Assembly: GCA_963921195.1 (NCBI GenBank)
Contig: OY992536.1
Location: forward strand, 321,921,038 to 321,985,037
Direction: 5' to 3'
Origin: Pegoplata infirma
Lineage: Eukaryota > Arthropoda > Insecta > Diptera > Anthomyiidae
DNA length: 64,000 nt
The notes below the pieces were generated by a model. The model did no database searches. It was not told where the DNA came from and saw only the letters and a list, made by a program, of their open reading frames with translations. Below are positions 33,991-43,902 of this stretch, piece by piece. Both the position numbers and the translations under genes were made by a program. Numbering within the stretch: the stretch's first letter is position 1; every line of letters starts with the position of its first letter.

Positions 33991-34363
33991 TATTTAATTA
34001 TGTTTGTAACACCTTTAAATATCGGTCTAGGACCCCCATAAAGTATATATCAGCTTTTCCAGAAATTCCAAAATCAGGAAATTTCGAAGACCACATTTGG
34101 TTGGAGGTTATAAAAACGAAAATCCATTGGGGGTGTAAGGGGGTCATGAAAGTAAATATAAAAATAGTAAGTGCAAAAACCATAATTAATTGCGAGAGGG
34201 AAGTCTGTCCACTACGTCTCCCCCATCACCCCAAAAAAAAAAACGCACCTGAAACTACAGTATGGGGGTATACTCACTCTGTCATTCCGTGTCATTCCGA
34301 AATATCAGTCTAGAACCCCACAAAGTATATTATTGATCAGTGATCGATTCTAAGACTTTCTAG

Positions 34364-36143
34364 CAGACATGTGCACGAATGCATTTAAAAGTCGTTTAGA
34401 GACATTCTAAAAACTTAGAATAATGGAATTCACGTCAGAAATTTTAGTCTTGCAAAATTGCGCAATGTCAAAATTGCAACTTTTTTTGCTTGTTTCTTTG
34501 TGAATAAAAGCAATTGTGTTTATATTAAAATAAATTGCAAATCTTTTCTGGCAACTACGCATCATATAAAAGGTAATAGAAAAATAAAAATTTTATTACA
34601 AACTTTTTTTTTTAAAAAAGTTGCAATATTGCACTGTTGCAAGGGTTAAAAAATTCTGAAGTGAATACTCTGAATGAAAAACAGTATTCTATTTTTTCAG
34701 TTCGAAACGAATGAATAATGTATTCTATGCTTGCAATACAAAAAAAAAACAAGTTCATTATTTTAGAATTAGAAATATTCTAAAATACTGTACTCTGAAG
34801 CCAATAAATCAAATGATTTTTTCAAGAAAAAAAAGTTTTTTTTGAGAAATTTTTTTTTTGGACAAATTTGTTTTTTTTTATCTCATATTTTCACTCACTC
34901 ACTGTTTAATGTGAAAATGTGTTAAACCTATATGGTCCTAAAAATATAGTCTTAAAACTAAAATTGCCATATCTCGAAAACTATGCAATATAGAGCAAAA
35001 CGGAGCAAAACGGAGCAAAATTTCTCCGTCCTATAGGGAAAGTTCGAGCAATAGTTTTTCGAGTTATTTAAGTTTCAAATGTGAAAAACGTTTTCGGTCC
35101 AGACATGTGAAGAGGTCAACTTTCCCTATAGGGTTGCCATCGATTTTGATCCGAAATTTTGCTCGGTTTTGCTTTATCTTGCTTAGTTTTCGAGATATGC
35201 CAATTTTAGTTTTAAAACTTTATTTTTAGGACTTAATACGTTAAATATATTTGAAACTGAAATAACTTGAAATTTTTTGCTCGAACTGCTTTCGGGGTTT
35301 TTTTTTTAAATAATTTTTCCAAAAATTAAGATGTGTGAACTTTTTAAAAAAAAAATTAGGTTTTTTTAAAATATTTTTTATTAAAAACATTCTAAGTGCT
35401 TAGTGTATGTTAAAAATTAGTGCTTACGGTCAGTACCGTAGTACCGGGAATACCGGTATTCCCGGTTCTCGGTATTACCGGGAAATGGTACCGGTTTCCC
35501 GGTTCTTAATTGATTCCCGGTATTCCCGGGAATACCGGTATTCCCGGGAATACCGGTATTCCCGGTTCCGGTTCTGACGGTATTCCCGGTACTACCGGTA
35601 GGTATATTTTTTAAAATTTTGTACAATTCAAATTTTTTCTTTGCTTTTACCAAAAAAAATACAAAACATATGAAAAACACCATTTCCATTTAATTTTTTT
35701 AATTTAAGAAAAAATAGTTACATGACTTTTAAATAATTTTACAAACACAACTAAATATTACTGAAATACTGATTAAATAGTGTAATTTAAATATTTTATG
35801 GTATAGTATTTTTTTGGCTTTTGAGAACCGGTACCAGGACCAGAACCGGGAATACCGGTATTCCCGGGAATATATCTAGAACCGGGAAACCGGTTCCAGA
35901 ACCGGGAATACCGGTATTCCCGGGAATACCGAGAACCGGGAAATGGGGGGCACTATTAAAAATACTATTAAAAAAACGAATGTTTTTTACATTCTAATTG
36001 TTCAAACAATAAAAATTTTCATTTTGTTGTTACTCATCATTCTAAACATTCTAATTCGCAAACACTGTACTCTAAAAGTGGTGTACTCTGAAGCGAATAT
36101 CTCGGTGTAAGCAAAGAAACGAATATATCCGTGCACATGTCTC
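34364..36143. mobile_element. hAT-like foldback with CAGACATGTGCACG ends
   Basis: Left CAGACATGTGCACGAAT, right CGTGCACATGTCTC; flanks CTTTCTAG and CTTTTAG are an imperfect 8-bp duplication. Internal pairs include CTATAGGGAAAG (35028-35040) with CTTTCCCTATAG. Contains the CCGGTATTCCCGGG cluster. Confidence 0.6.
35427..35950. repeat. CCGGTATTCCCGGG palindromic cluster, two inverted blocks
   Basis: GGGAATACCGGTATTCCC occurs repeatedly at 35427-35605 and 35826-35945. The unit is its own reverse complement, and the two blocks face each other. The apparent Gly-Asn-Thr repeat protein on the minus strand follows from the repeat. Confidence 0.7.
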
Positions 36144-36360
36144 CTTTTAGCGATGTCCGTCAGTCCGTCCGTCTGTCAGTCTGTGAAAGACACGATACAG
36201 TCCAAAATAAAAAAGCTATACTCTTGAAGTTTGGCACGAATATGTCTTATGGTAATAGGCTGGTTAAGTTCGGAGGTGGGCAAAATCGGACCAGGGCGAA
36301 AAAGTTCCGTGAACAACTTAAACTACCCGAGAAAACAAAATTTTTTACATGCTATTTTTG

Positions 36361-38016
36361 TATATCATGAAATCTTTTTTAAATTTCAACTCAGTGAAAC
36401 TGAAATAAATGTTTAAAAAAACCGGCAGTTTTTGGAATTTATAAAAACTGTAAATGCAGTTGTGTAAACAAGACCTTGAACCATCACTGAGCAATGTTTA
36501 AGGATTACCCCACTTTATCCGTAAAAGTTACAGAGGGTTAAAGTTGAAAAATCGATAAAAATGGCTTGAAATAATCCATAGTTTTTACCTTCTTTCGCAT
36601 TTTTTTAAGTTCTCCTTATATTTCAATCTTTTCCGGCATAACACAAAGTCAGTACATATAAAAGATTATTTAAATGTTGGCTTGATAGATGCTTCATCGC
36701 TTGGTAAGAAGTTATAAGACGCTTAAGTTTTGAAACCAAAAATTAAGAGTTTTTAAATTTTCGAGGTTTTTTGATCAGGGATTTCGGCCCCCTCTATAAA
36801 ATGAAAAAAGTTGAACTAGAGTTGGTAGCTGTTGTAATTCTTAACATTTTGGAAGTAATCCCGTTAATGTGCCACGAATAGTTAAGGAGTTTCAGCAAAT
36901 CAAAGTTCGAAAGAAAAAACGTAATTTTTTTAAAATACCAGTTTTTCGCGAGGCACATTCGCGGTTTCATTCGAAATTTGGTGGACTCTTGCGTAAACCG
37001 AGTTTTTTAGGAGTTTACATAAAAAAATCACTGGCGGGTTTATAAAAAATAAATTGCAAAAATTTTATGGCATTTTTGAAAATTGAGCGAAATTTGCAAA
37101 TCTGTTTCCAATTTTTTTTAGTAGCAATTAATGCATCATGTTCATTTTAATACACCACAAGACGTGCCTTAACGAGTAGAACTGATTTGCTTTTTGACTT
37201 TTTACTTTAAGCCATTCTGAGCGGAAAGCGCGATGATTTTATCTAAACCTGTTTTGATCTGGCACATCCAAGGCTTTACACGAAATCGGATGAAATTTTT
37301 TTTAAATGAAAGCCCACTTGATGTGTCATAATAAAATCAGAGGCGGGTTAAAAATTTTGATGATTATAGATTTTTTGGACCAGATTAAATTTTCTTGTTA
37401 TAAAATAGCATCACCGATTTTTTTAAACACTGGTACAATGATACGATTTTCCGTGATTTTTTTTCAGTAAAACCTACGCGCATTGCCTAAATATGTTATA
37501 AAAAATTGTGAAACTTTTCTTTTACCGCGAATTAATCGCGATTTTAGGTACTTAGATATATTTTTTTTAAATCGTTTGGTCATTAAAGGGTTAAATTTAT
37601 ATCATATATTTTAGAAGAAATGATATATCCTGGCATGTTTTAATAACGCATGCAACAAATGTGTAGAAAAAAAAATATTTAAAATATTTTTAAGATTTTT
37701 TAAAACCGCTAAATCTTAAAACCGCCATAACTTTTGACCCCCTTGCGCGATTTAATTGACGCAAACGAATTTCTTATTCTTGAGTAGCTTTTAATATTTA
37801 TGCCAACTTTCATCGATGTGCCATCAAAACAAAAATCACATCTGTTTTTCCTCAAAATTTAAGTCTTAGCCGGAACTCCTCATATTTGCTTAATAAATTA
37901 AACATTTTTATGACACATGAAGTTCATCGACGTGCACTTGGAACAAGGGAATCAGAAAAGTCCATTTTTTGCCCGCCCATTTTTGGGGTGTGGGTATATA
38001 AAAAAATTATTTAACG
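36361..38016. other. Intergenic sequence, no element bounded
   Basis: GC content is somewhat higher than around it, with many imperfect frames, but no motif or splice-bounded exon. Possibly an old transposon interior. Confidence 0.35.
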
Positions 38017-38025
38017 CACAGTATC

Positions 38026-38691
38026 GGCGTACGGACATAGCGCCCAAGGTCTTATCGCCCAAAGCCGTAAATGCCATATCGCCCAAGCTGCGACATATAG
38101 ACCAAAATGATAGGTCTAAAAATGTTATTTCTCCCAAAACAAAATTGTCAAAAAATCCAAAATATTTTTTTTGGGCGAAATGTCGAAATTACGACTTCTA
38201 TGATCTGGTTTTTTGTAATAAAGGTTTTCTGTGTAGCCGGCCTTCGGCCGGGCTTAGGGATTACATACTACATGCATTAAACCCACCCTCTCTGCAAACC
38301 AAAGCTATTTTGATTATCAGGCCTGCTTCCCTTGAAACCTTTACTTTGCGGAGAGGGTGGGCTTAATGCATGGATTTTGTAATCCCTAAGCCCGGCCGAA
38401 GGCCGGCTACACATAAAAAGTTTAAAATAATGTGTTAAAAAAAATAATATTTGTGAAGTTTATGATTATTTTTTTGGGTGCTATGACATTTTTTAAATTT
38501 AACATTTTGATATTTGGGTGATATGACATTTTTGATAATTTTTATTAATTTAAAGAAAATTGTTAAAATACCCAAAAATAATGGCCATATCGTCCAAAAA
38601 ATTTTGCAACAACAACTAACACACATTTTTTTTGGGTGAAATGACTTTTTTAAATTGGGCGATATGCACTTGGGCGCTATATCCGTACGCC
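38026..38691. mobile_element. MULE-like foldback with 9-bp duplication CACAGTATC
   Basis: Ends GGCGTACGGACATAGCGCCC and GGGCGCTATATCCGTACGCC, flanked by CACAGTATC at 38017-38025 and 38692-38700. Nine-base duplications are usual for Mutator-like elements. A nearly perfect inner palindrome at 38229-38413 includes TAGCCGGCCTTCGGCCGGGC. Repeated GGGCGAtAT words lie in between. Confidence 0.75.
38229..38413. repeat. Inner palindrome of the MULE-like element
   Basis: GTGTAGCCGGCCTTCGGCC at the left pairs with GGCCGAAGGCCGGCTACAC at the right, and CCACCCTCTCTGCAAA pairs with TTTGCGGAGAGGGTGG. It is unusually GC-rich for this DNA. Confidence 0.75.
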
Positions 38692-38849
38692 CACAGTATC
38701 TTCCACAGAAATTCCTTTAATCGATCTGGAATCACTAATATGTATACTAAGGGTGGAGCAAATATTCCTTTTTTTCGAATTTCGAAATCTTCAGGGTCGG
38801 AATAGTTGTCTTTCAGAGTCAATTGTACCGAATGCTATTCAAACAAGTA

Positions 38850-39246
38850 CACTCAAAAAATTATGTAGGTATATTCCAGTTAATATTCACTTAAAACAAA
38901 TGAAATTTTATTTAAAAACCATTCCACTGTTTTTTTCATTTAAAATAAAAACATATTACGGTCAATTTTAAATGTTAATTTAATGACTAACCAAAACATT
39001 AAAAAACTACTAAATATTAACTTATTTTGTATTGAAAAACAGTAAAACTATAGAAAAAATTTTTTACTGCCAAAAATGAATGTAACAGAAAATTCGTTTT
39101 TAAGACAGTAAATTATATTTTTTAAACTACAGAAATAGTAAAAAAATTAAATCCTTTGTAAAATAAGTGATTTTTCTTTTAAAATAACTTTACTGATTAC
39201 TTTTTAAAATAACCTACAAATAGTTAATGACATAATTTTCTTAGTG
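38850..39246. mobile_element. TA-flanked MITE, inverted copy of 4849-5246
   Basis: CACTCAAAAAATTATGTAGG and CATAATTTTCTTAGTG ends with TA at 38848-38849 and 39247-39248. Confidence 0.75.
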
Positions 39247-39256
39247 TACGAACATA

Positions 39257-39743
39257 CCCAGCAAAAACATGGTAATGAGTTGTGAAAAGTAATCATTACC
39301 AAGTACATTATTTATAATGAGTACCCATTACCATTAACATTATTTTAAGACCAAAAGTAACTACTTTTCAGTAATATGTTATAAAACAACTTCTAAGTAA
39401 TAATATCTCCTTGCACTTGCAGTTTTTAACCTTTACAATTCAATTAACTTATAAAATACTTAAAAACTTAATAAAAAATGACAAATTTTTAAGTTTTAGT
39501 AAAAACAAGTTAAATTTTAAATGTTTTAATTAACTAATTATTTTACTTCTTATTGGTAATGAGTTTTTACTCCTTATTAGTAATCCGAGTCAGTAACTAC
39601 TTATTTATCTCCATACTCTTCACTAGTTATTTTTGTCTCACGCCCTTGTTAAAATTATTAGTGTTTCATTCAATAAGTAACTACTGATTAACATCTGTTT
39701 CGGATTACAAAACCCATTACTAGTAATGCCAATTTTTGCTGGG
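39257..39743 (+). mobile_element. CCCAGCAAAAA-ended MITE, copy 3 (full length)
   Basis: CCCAGCAAAAACATGG and CCAATTTTTGCTGGG with TA on both sides (39255-39256, 39744-39745). It starts only 8 bp after the preceding MITE's TA. Confidence 0.8.
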
Positions 39744-39879
39744 TAGTTTTTGACAAAAAAGAAAAAAATAGTGATTTTTTTGCCAATATTTTTTTTGGCG
39801 GATTTTTTTTTTTTATTTTTTCTTAAAAGTAATTTCCTATAAAATAAAGTTTTTTGCAACAATCTTTTTTAAATTGTGG

Positions 39880-39930
39880 AGGGTATAAATACATTCGGCA
39901 AGGAAGAATTTAACTTTTTTACTTGTTTTT
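39880..39930 (+). repeat. Solo 3' end of the hairpin-type repeat
   Basis: GGAGGGTATAAATACATTCGGCAAGGAAGAATTT then TTACTTGTTTTT, like 13021-13076. The hairpin has decayed. Confidence 0.45.
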
Positions 39931-40206
39931 ACTCAAAGACATTGGCCCTAAAAAGCAACTATTCCGACCCCGACGATTTAGAAATTCTAAAAAATAAGGA
40001 AAAGTTTCTTCGCCCTAATGTATACATTATAGGGTCCCTGACCGATATTTCGATCCATTACACATGGAACGACGAAGTGAGTATGCAAAATTTTCAAGAA
40101 AAGTTCAATTATTTAACAATTCTAAAAAATCAATACTAGGGTGGTAATATTAACGGAATATTTTTGCATATTTTGGTAATAAATGCATATTTTTGAATAA
40201 AAACAT

Positions 40207-40438
40207 ATTTTACATTTACAATTGTAATTCAAAAATATCAATTGTTATAACAATTTTGAATATATATTCAAAAATTCCATTTGTAATTTAAAAATTCGAT
40301 TTGCAATTCGAAGATTGGAATATTCCATTTGTAAATCGAAGAATATGTCGTAAAAGATCAGAATATGTCGTAAAAGATCAATTGTAATTCGAAAAATATA
40401 AATTTTAATTTAAAAAGATCAACTGCAATTCAAAGATT
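40207..40438 (+). repeat. Diverged ATTCGAA/TTGTAATT minisatellite
   Basis: Repeated words CCATTTGTAATT, GCAATTCGAAGATT; includes the exact duplication of GAATATGTCGTAAAAGATCA at about 40341 and 40361. Same unit type as 28433-28640. It continues at 41012-41215 after the next MITE. Confidence 0.55.
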
Positions 40439-40439
40439 A

Positions 40440-41009
40440 CACTCAGAAAATTATGTAAGTGACTACATGTTAGTTGTTTGTATATTTTACAGTAGTTAGT
40501 TGTTTTCAACTACAAAGTCAGTTGTTTTTGTATGAAAAATATCAAACAACTATTTCTGTTAGTTATTTTAAGTCGTTTTTTTGAACAACTAACAAAAAAG
40601 TACTGTAATGTAGTAACAGTTAATTAAAGTAGGTAATTATATTTATTTTATCTCTGAAAAAATTTCAAAGTTTTTTTTCAAAAAATATAAAATAAATTTT
40701 CGTTTTATTATTTTTTACAACTTTTTTTAAAAAAAATTTGAAAAAATTTGATATTCAATTTTTTTTTTCTGAAAAATTTTTTGAAAAAAAAAAATTATAT
40801 ATTGATTATTTTATTTTTACTACATTTTAGTTGTTTTGACTACAAATGTAAGTAGTTTTTACTACATAAGTCAGTTGTTTTTTGTAAGTTAAAATAACTA
40901 ACATTGTTAGTTGATTTAACTGAAAAAGTAGTTGACCCCAAAACAACTTACAAAGTAGTTATTTTAACTGACCTTTTCAGTTGATTTTACTAACATAATT
41001 TTTTGAGTG
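40440..41009. mobile_element. TA-flanked MITE with CACTCAGAAAATTATGT ends inside the minisatellite
   Basis: The right end ACATAATTTTTTGAGTG is inverse to the left, with TA at 40438-40439 and 41010-41011. Arms are rich in AGTTGTTTT and AACTAC words. It split the minisatellite 40207-41215. Confidence 0.7.
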
Positions 41010-41360
41010 TACAATTGTAATTCGAAGTATTTAAACCGAATTTCAAAAGATCTTTTTCGAATTTCAATTAATCTTTTTCGAATATCAATTATTCTTTTTC
41101 GAATTACAACTAATCTTTTTCGAAAATTGATCTTTTTGTGAATTCTAATTATAAAAGGAATTTTCGAATAACAAATGGGATATTCGAATTATAATTAGAA
41201 TCTTCGAGTTAAAATGTAAGTGGCTGCTAACGCTTTACTTCAGCACGCATGGACTCTGAGGTCTGTTGTTACAATTGATCATTTTCAAATTACATCTGAA
41301 AATGGTGTAGTAAATGCATATTTTGGTACAACCGAGTATTTTACATTTTAATCATCACGG

Positions 41361-43026
41361 TATATATGGGGCATTCCATGTCAAATCGGACACTTTGACA
41401 ATTTTTTTTTTAGATTTTCCCAATTTGCTTACAGTTTTTAGTACACTTCGAAAACTCATTCGTGGTAAATTTTCAGATTTTTTTGATAACCCGTTCAAAA
41501 TATATCGAATTTTTAAAAATTGGTAGTTTGTTCCTTTACTCAAACTTCTTTTACTCATAACTTCTTCAATAATGGTCTAAATTGGATTTTTTTCAAAATC
41601 AAAATTTTTTGTGTATGTACTTTTAAAAAAATATAAAAAAAAAATCTTAAAAGTGCTCTAGTATGCAATTTTTAAGTTTTAAAATTTAAATCTTGTTTTT
41701 TTGAAAATGTGTGTACTCTTTGATTTTTTTTTTGTAAAACTTCTATCGATTCTACACATTTTTTGCCCAGTAGGATCGTGGGATAACGATAATTATTATT
41801 TTTTTAAATTTTTTGAAAAATTTTTATTGTAATTTTCCAGTATTAAAATCACTTCTACACCCCAATGGTGCGTCATAGAGGGGTCATTTCCCAAACCGAC
41901 CCCAATTAATTTTTACTTCTAAACATTTTTCGGAACAAACTAATACCCTATCTACAATTTCTAAGGGGGCTCCCAAACAAAATTACATTTTTTAAAATTT
42001 GCTCCTACCGCTCTAACTGCCCTTAGAGCAATGGTTCCCAACCTTTAAGTTAAAACAATTTCCTTGTCCCCCTACACTCAAGAAAATTTTGTTCATTTTT
42101 GTTTTTAATGAACAAATACTACTGGTTTAGAAAAGTTTTTTTAAAATAAGAATTTAAACTAATTGTAAGTTTTCAGTAAAAATTTTAACAATTAAAAAAT
42201 TTTTGTAGTTAATTTTGGTAAAAAAATAGTTTTTGTAGTTAATTTGACTAAAAAAAATCTTGCTCGTTGCCCCCCTGGAACCTTCAAATTGCCCCCCAGT
42301 GGGGCGAGAATCAAAGGTTGGGAACCATTGCCTTAGAGCAATCAAATGTATGACCGAGCCACAATATTTTTTTAGTTTATACATTTTCTCCAAACACACC
42401 TACCCTCTATCTTTAACTCTTGAGGCGGTCCCCATACAATTTTTTTTTATTTTTTGTAAATTTGTTTTATTTAATCAAAGGGTTCATTAGTGAGGATTCA
42501 TTAGTGAGACTGACCCCCATTTATTTTTACCCTCCAACATTTTTTTTAAACATGCCTACGCCCTATCTTTTGCTCCGAAGAAATGTTAAGACGTAAAAAT
42601 TAATGGGGGTCGGTCTTGGTAAAAATAGTACTAATCGTTATCCCACAATCCTACTGGGCAAAAAATGTGTAGAATCGATAGAAGTTTTACACGAAAAAAT
42701 TTCAGAAAAATCAAAGAGTACACATCGCATACTAGAGCACTTTAAAGAATTTTTTTAGATTTTTTTAAAGTACGTAAAAAAACAAAATTTTTTAAAAAAG
42801 TCCAATTTGGACCGTTATTGAAGAAGTTATGAGTAAAAGAAATTTGAGTAAAGGAACAAACTACCAATTTTTAAAAATTCGATATCTTTTGAAAGGGTCA
42901 TCAAAAAAATCTGAAAATTTACCACGCAGGAGCTTTCGAACGGTACTAAAAACTGTAAACAAATTGGGAAATCTAAAAAAAAGTATTCAAAGTGTCCAAT
43001 TTGACATGGAATGCCCCGTATACACT
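41361..43026. mobile_element. Foldback with TATGGGGCATTCCATG ends
   Basis: Left arm 41361-41580 is inverse to 42810-43026 (CAATTTGCTTACAGTTTT against AAAACTGTAAACAAATTG). Invaded by the hAT-like MITE 42029-42330. Family relatives: 31240-32093 and 13385-13740. Confidence 0.7.
42029..42330. mobile_element. hAT MITE with exact 8-bp duplication CCTTAGAG
   Basis: Ends CAATGGTTCCCAACCTTT and AAAGGTTGGGAACCATTG, flanked by CCTTAGAG at 42021-42028 and 42331-42338. The cAATGGTTCCCAACC end is typical for hAT elements. 302 bp, no coding. Confidence 0.85.
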
Positions 43027-43815
43027 GCAATTTGTTTACATTCAAATAATAGTTTTGTTTTAAAATTAATTAAAAAGTAGACGTTCTTGAAAGATCCAGT
43101 TCGAAAATATTGGCTTTAAAAAATTTACATTTTAAGCATATTATGCGTTTTAAAGTCAAATTAGATCAAAAAATATTTTTGGCTTCCCAGCAATAATATT
43201 CACATTAATTTCCAAAATCCCGCCATTTGCTTTAAAATTCCCATTTTTTCTGCACAAATTCCCACACTCTAAACAAAACTAGTTAGTCACGTTAAGAATG
43301 CTTTATGTTATTTGTTTAAATAAAAAGAAAAGTTTATTAACAAAAAACAAAACTAATTTCAAAGAGATTTTTTTTTTGCAATATAAATTGAGAATTATTT
43401 TCAAAGTATGTATTGCAAAAAAACAGATGGTAAAATTAAAAATGAACAAAAAAAAAATAACACTTTGAAAATATTTCAAAAAGTCTGGAATTGTATACTC
43501 TTATAATAATACGTATTCTTATAAGACTTTTTCAAAACTAAAAAAAGTTTTATAAGAATAATATCAAATAGACTTTTCTGCGATCCCTTTTATAGGTTAT
43601 CCAAAAAATACTTTGCTTATTGAACCAAAAACTTCCATAGCAAATCAGACATCTGTAACTGTAATTGCACAGCATCACAATTTTGAAAGCGTATGTACCT
43701 TGTACTTGTCTTGGCCTAGAAAATATTTAAAAAATCTTGTAAAAAAATAAACAAACAAAAAACCGCACCAAAAATTTATTGAATTGCTTATTTTTATAAA
43801 ACAATCTAAAAAAAC
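43027..43815. other. Upstream region of the F-box/LRR gene
   Basis: AT-rich, no repeat ends supported. It should contain the 5' UTR and promoter of first exon A, but no clear core element could be picked. Confidence 0.35.
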
Positions 43816-43902
43816 ATGGATAATTTGGCGGCTATTGCAGCACAAACATCATCATCGGCCATAGGACGGGATGACATTAATTTTGTATCTAAAGAGAAAT
43901 TA
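43816..43902 (+). CDS. F-box/LRR alternative first exon A
   Basis: The ATG at 43816 (aaaacATGga) opens 29 codons, MDNLAAIAAQTSSSAIG to VSKEKL, then donor GTGAGT at 43903 in phase 0. It has coding-like composition and a good start context. Use as an alternative first exon is inferred from phase compatibility only. Confidence 0.65.

Larger units (their letters stand above)
33998..36360. repeat. CCGTCCGTCTG-family repeat split by a later element
   Basis: Left part 33998-34363 (AATATCGGTCTAGGACCCC) and right part 36144-36360 (AGCGATGTCCGTCAGTCCG, GTCCGTCTGTCAG) become one continuous family member if 34364-36143 is removed. Confidence 0.55.

Noticed and set aside
35417..35689. Minus-strand frame with a GNTGIPGNTG repeat resembling a collagen-like or antigen repeat.
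   Set aside because: It follows directly from the CCGGTATTCCC DNA palindrome. The DNA repeat continues outside the frame and is present in both orientations.
37917..38366. 149-codon frame.
   Set aside because: It crosses the exact left border of the MULE-like element at 38026, so it cannot be an ancient gene and has no motif.
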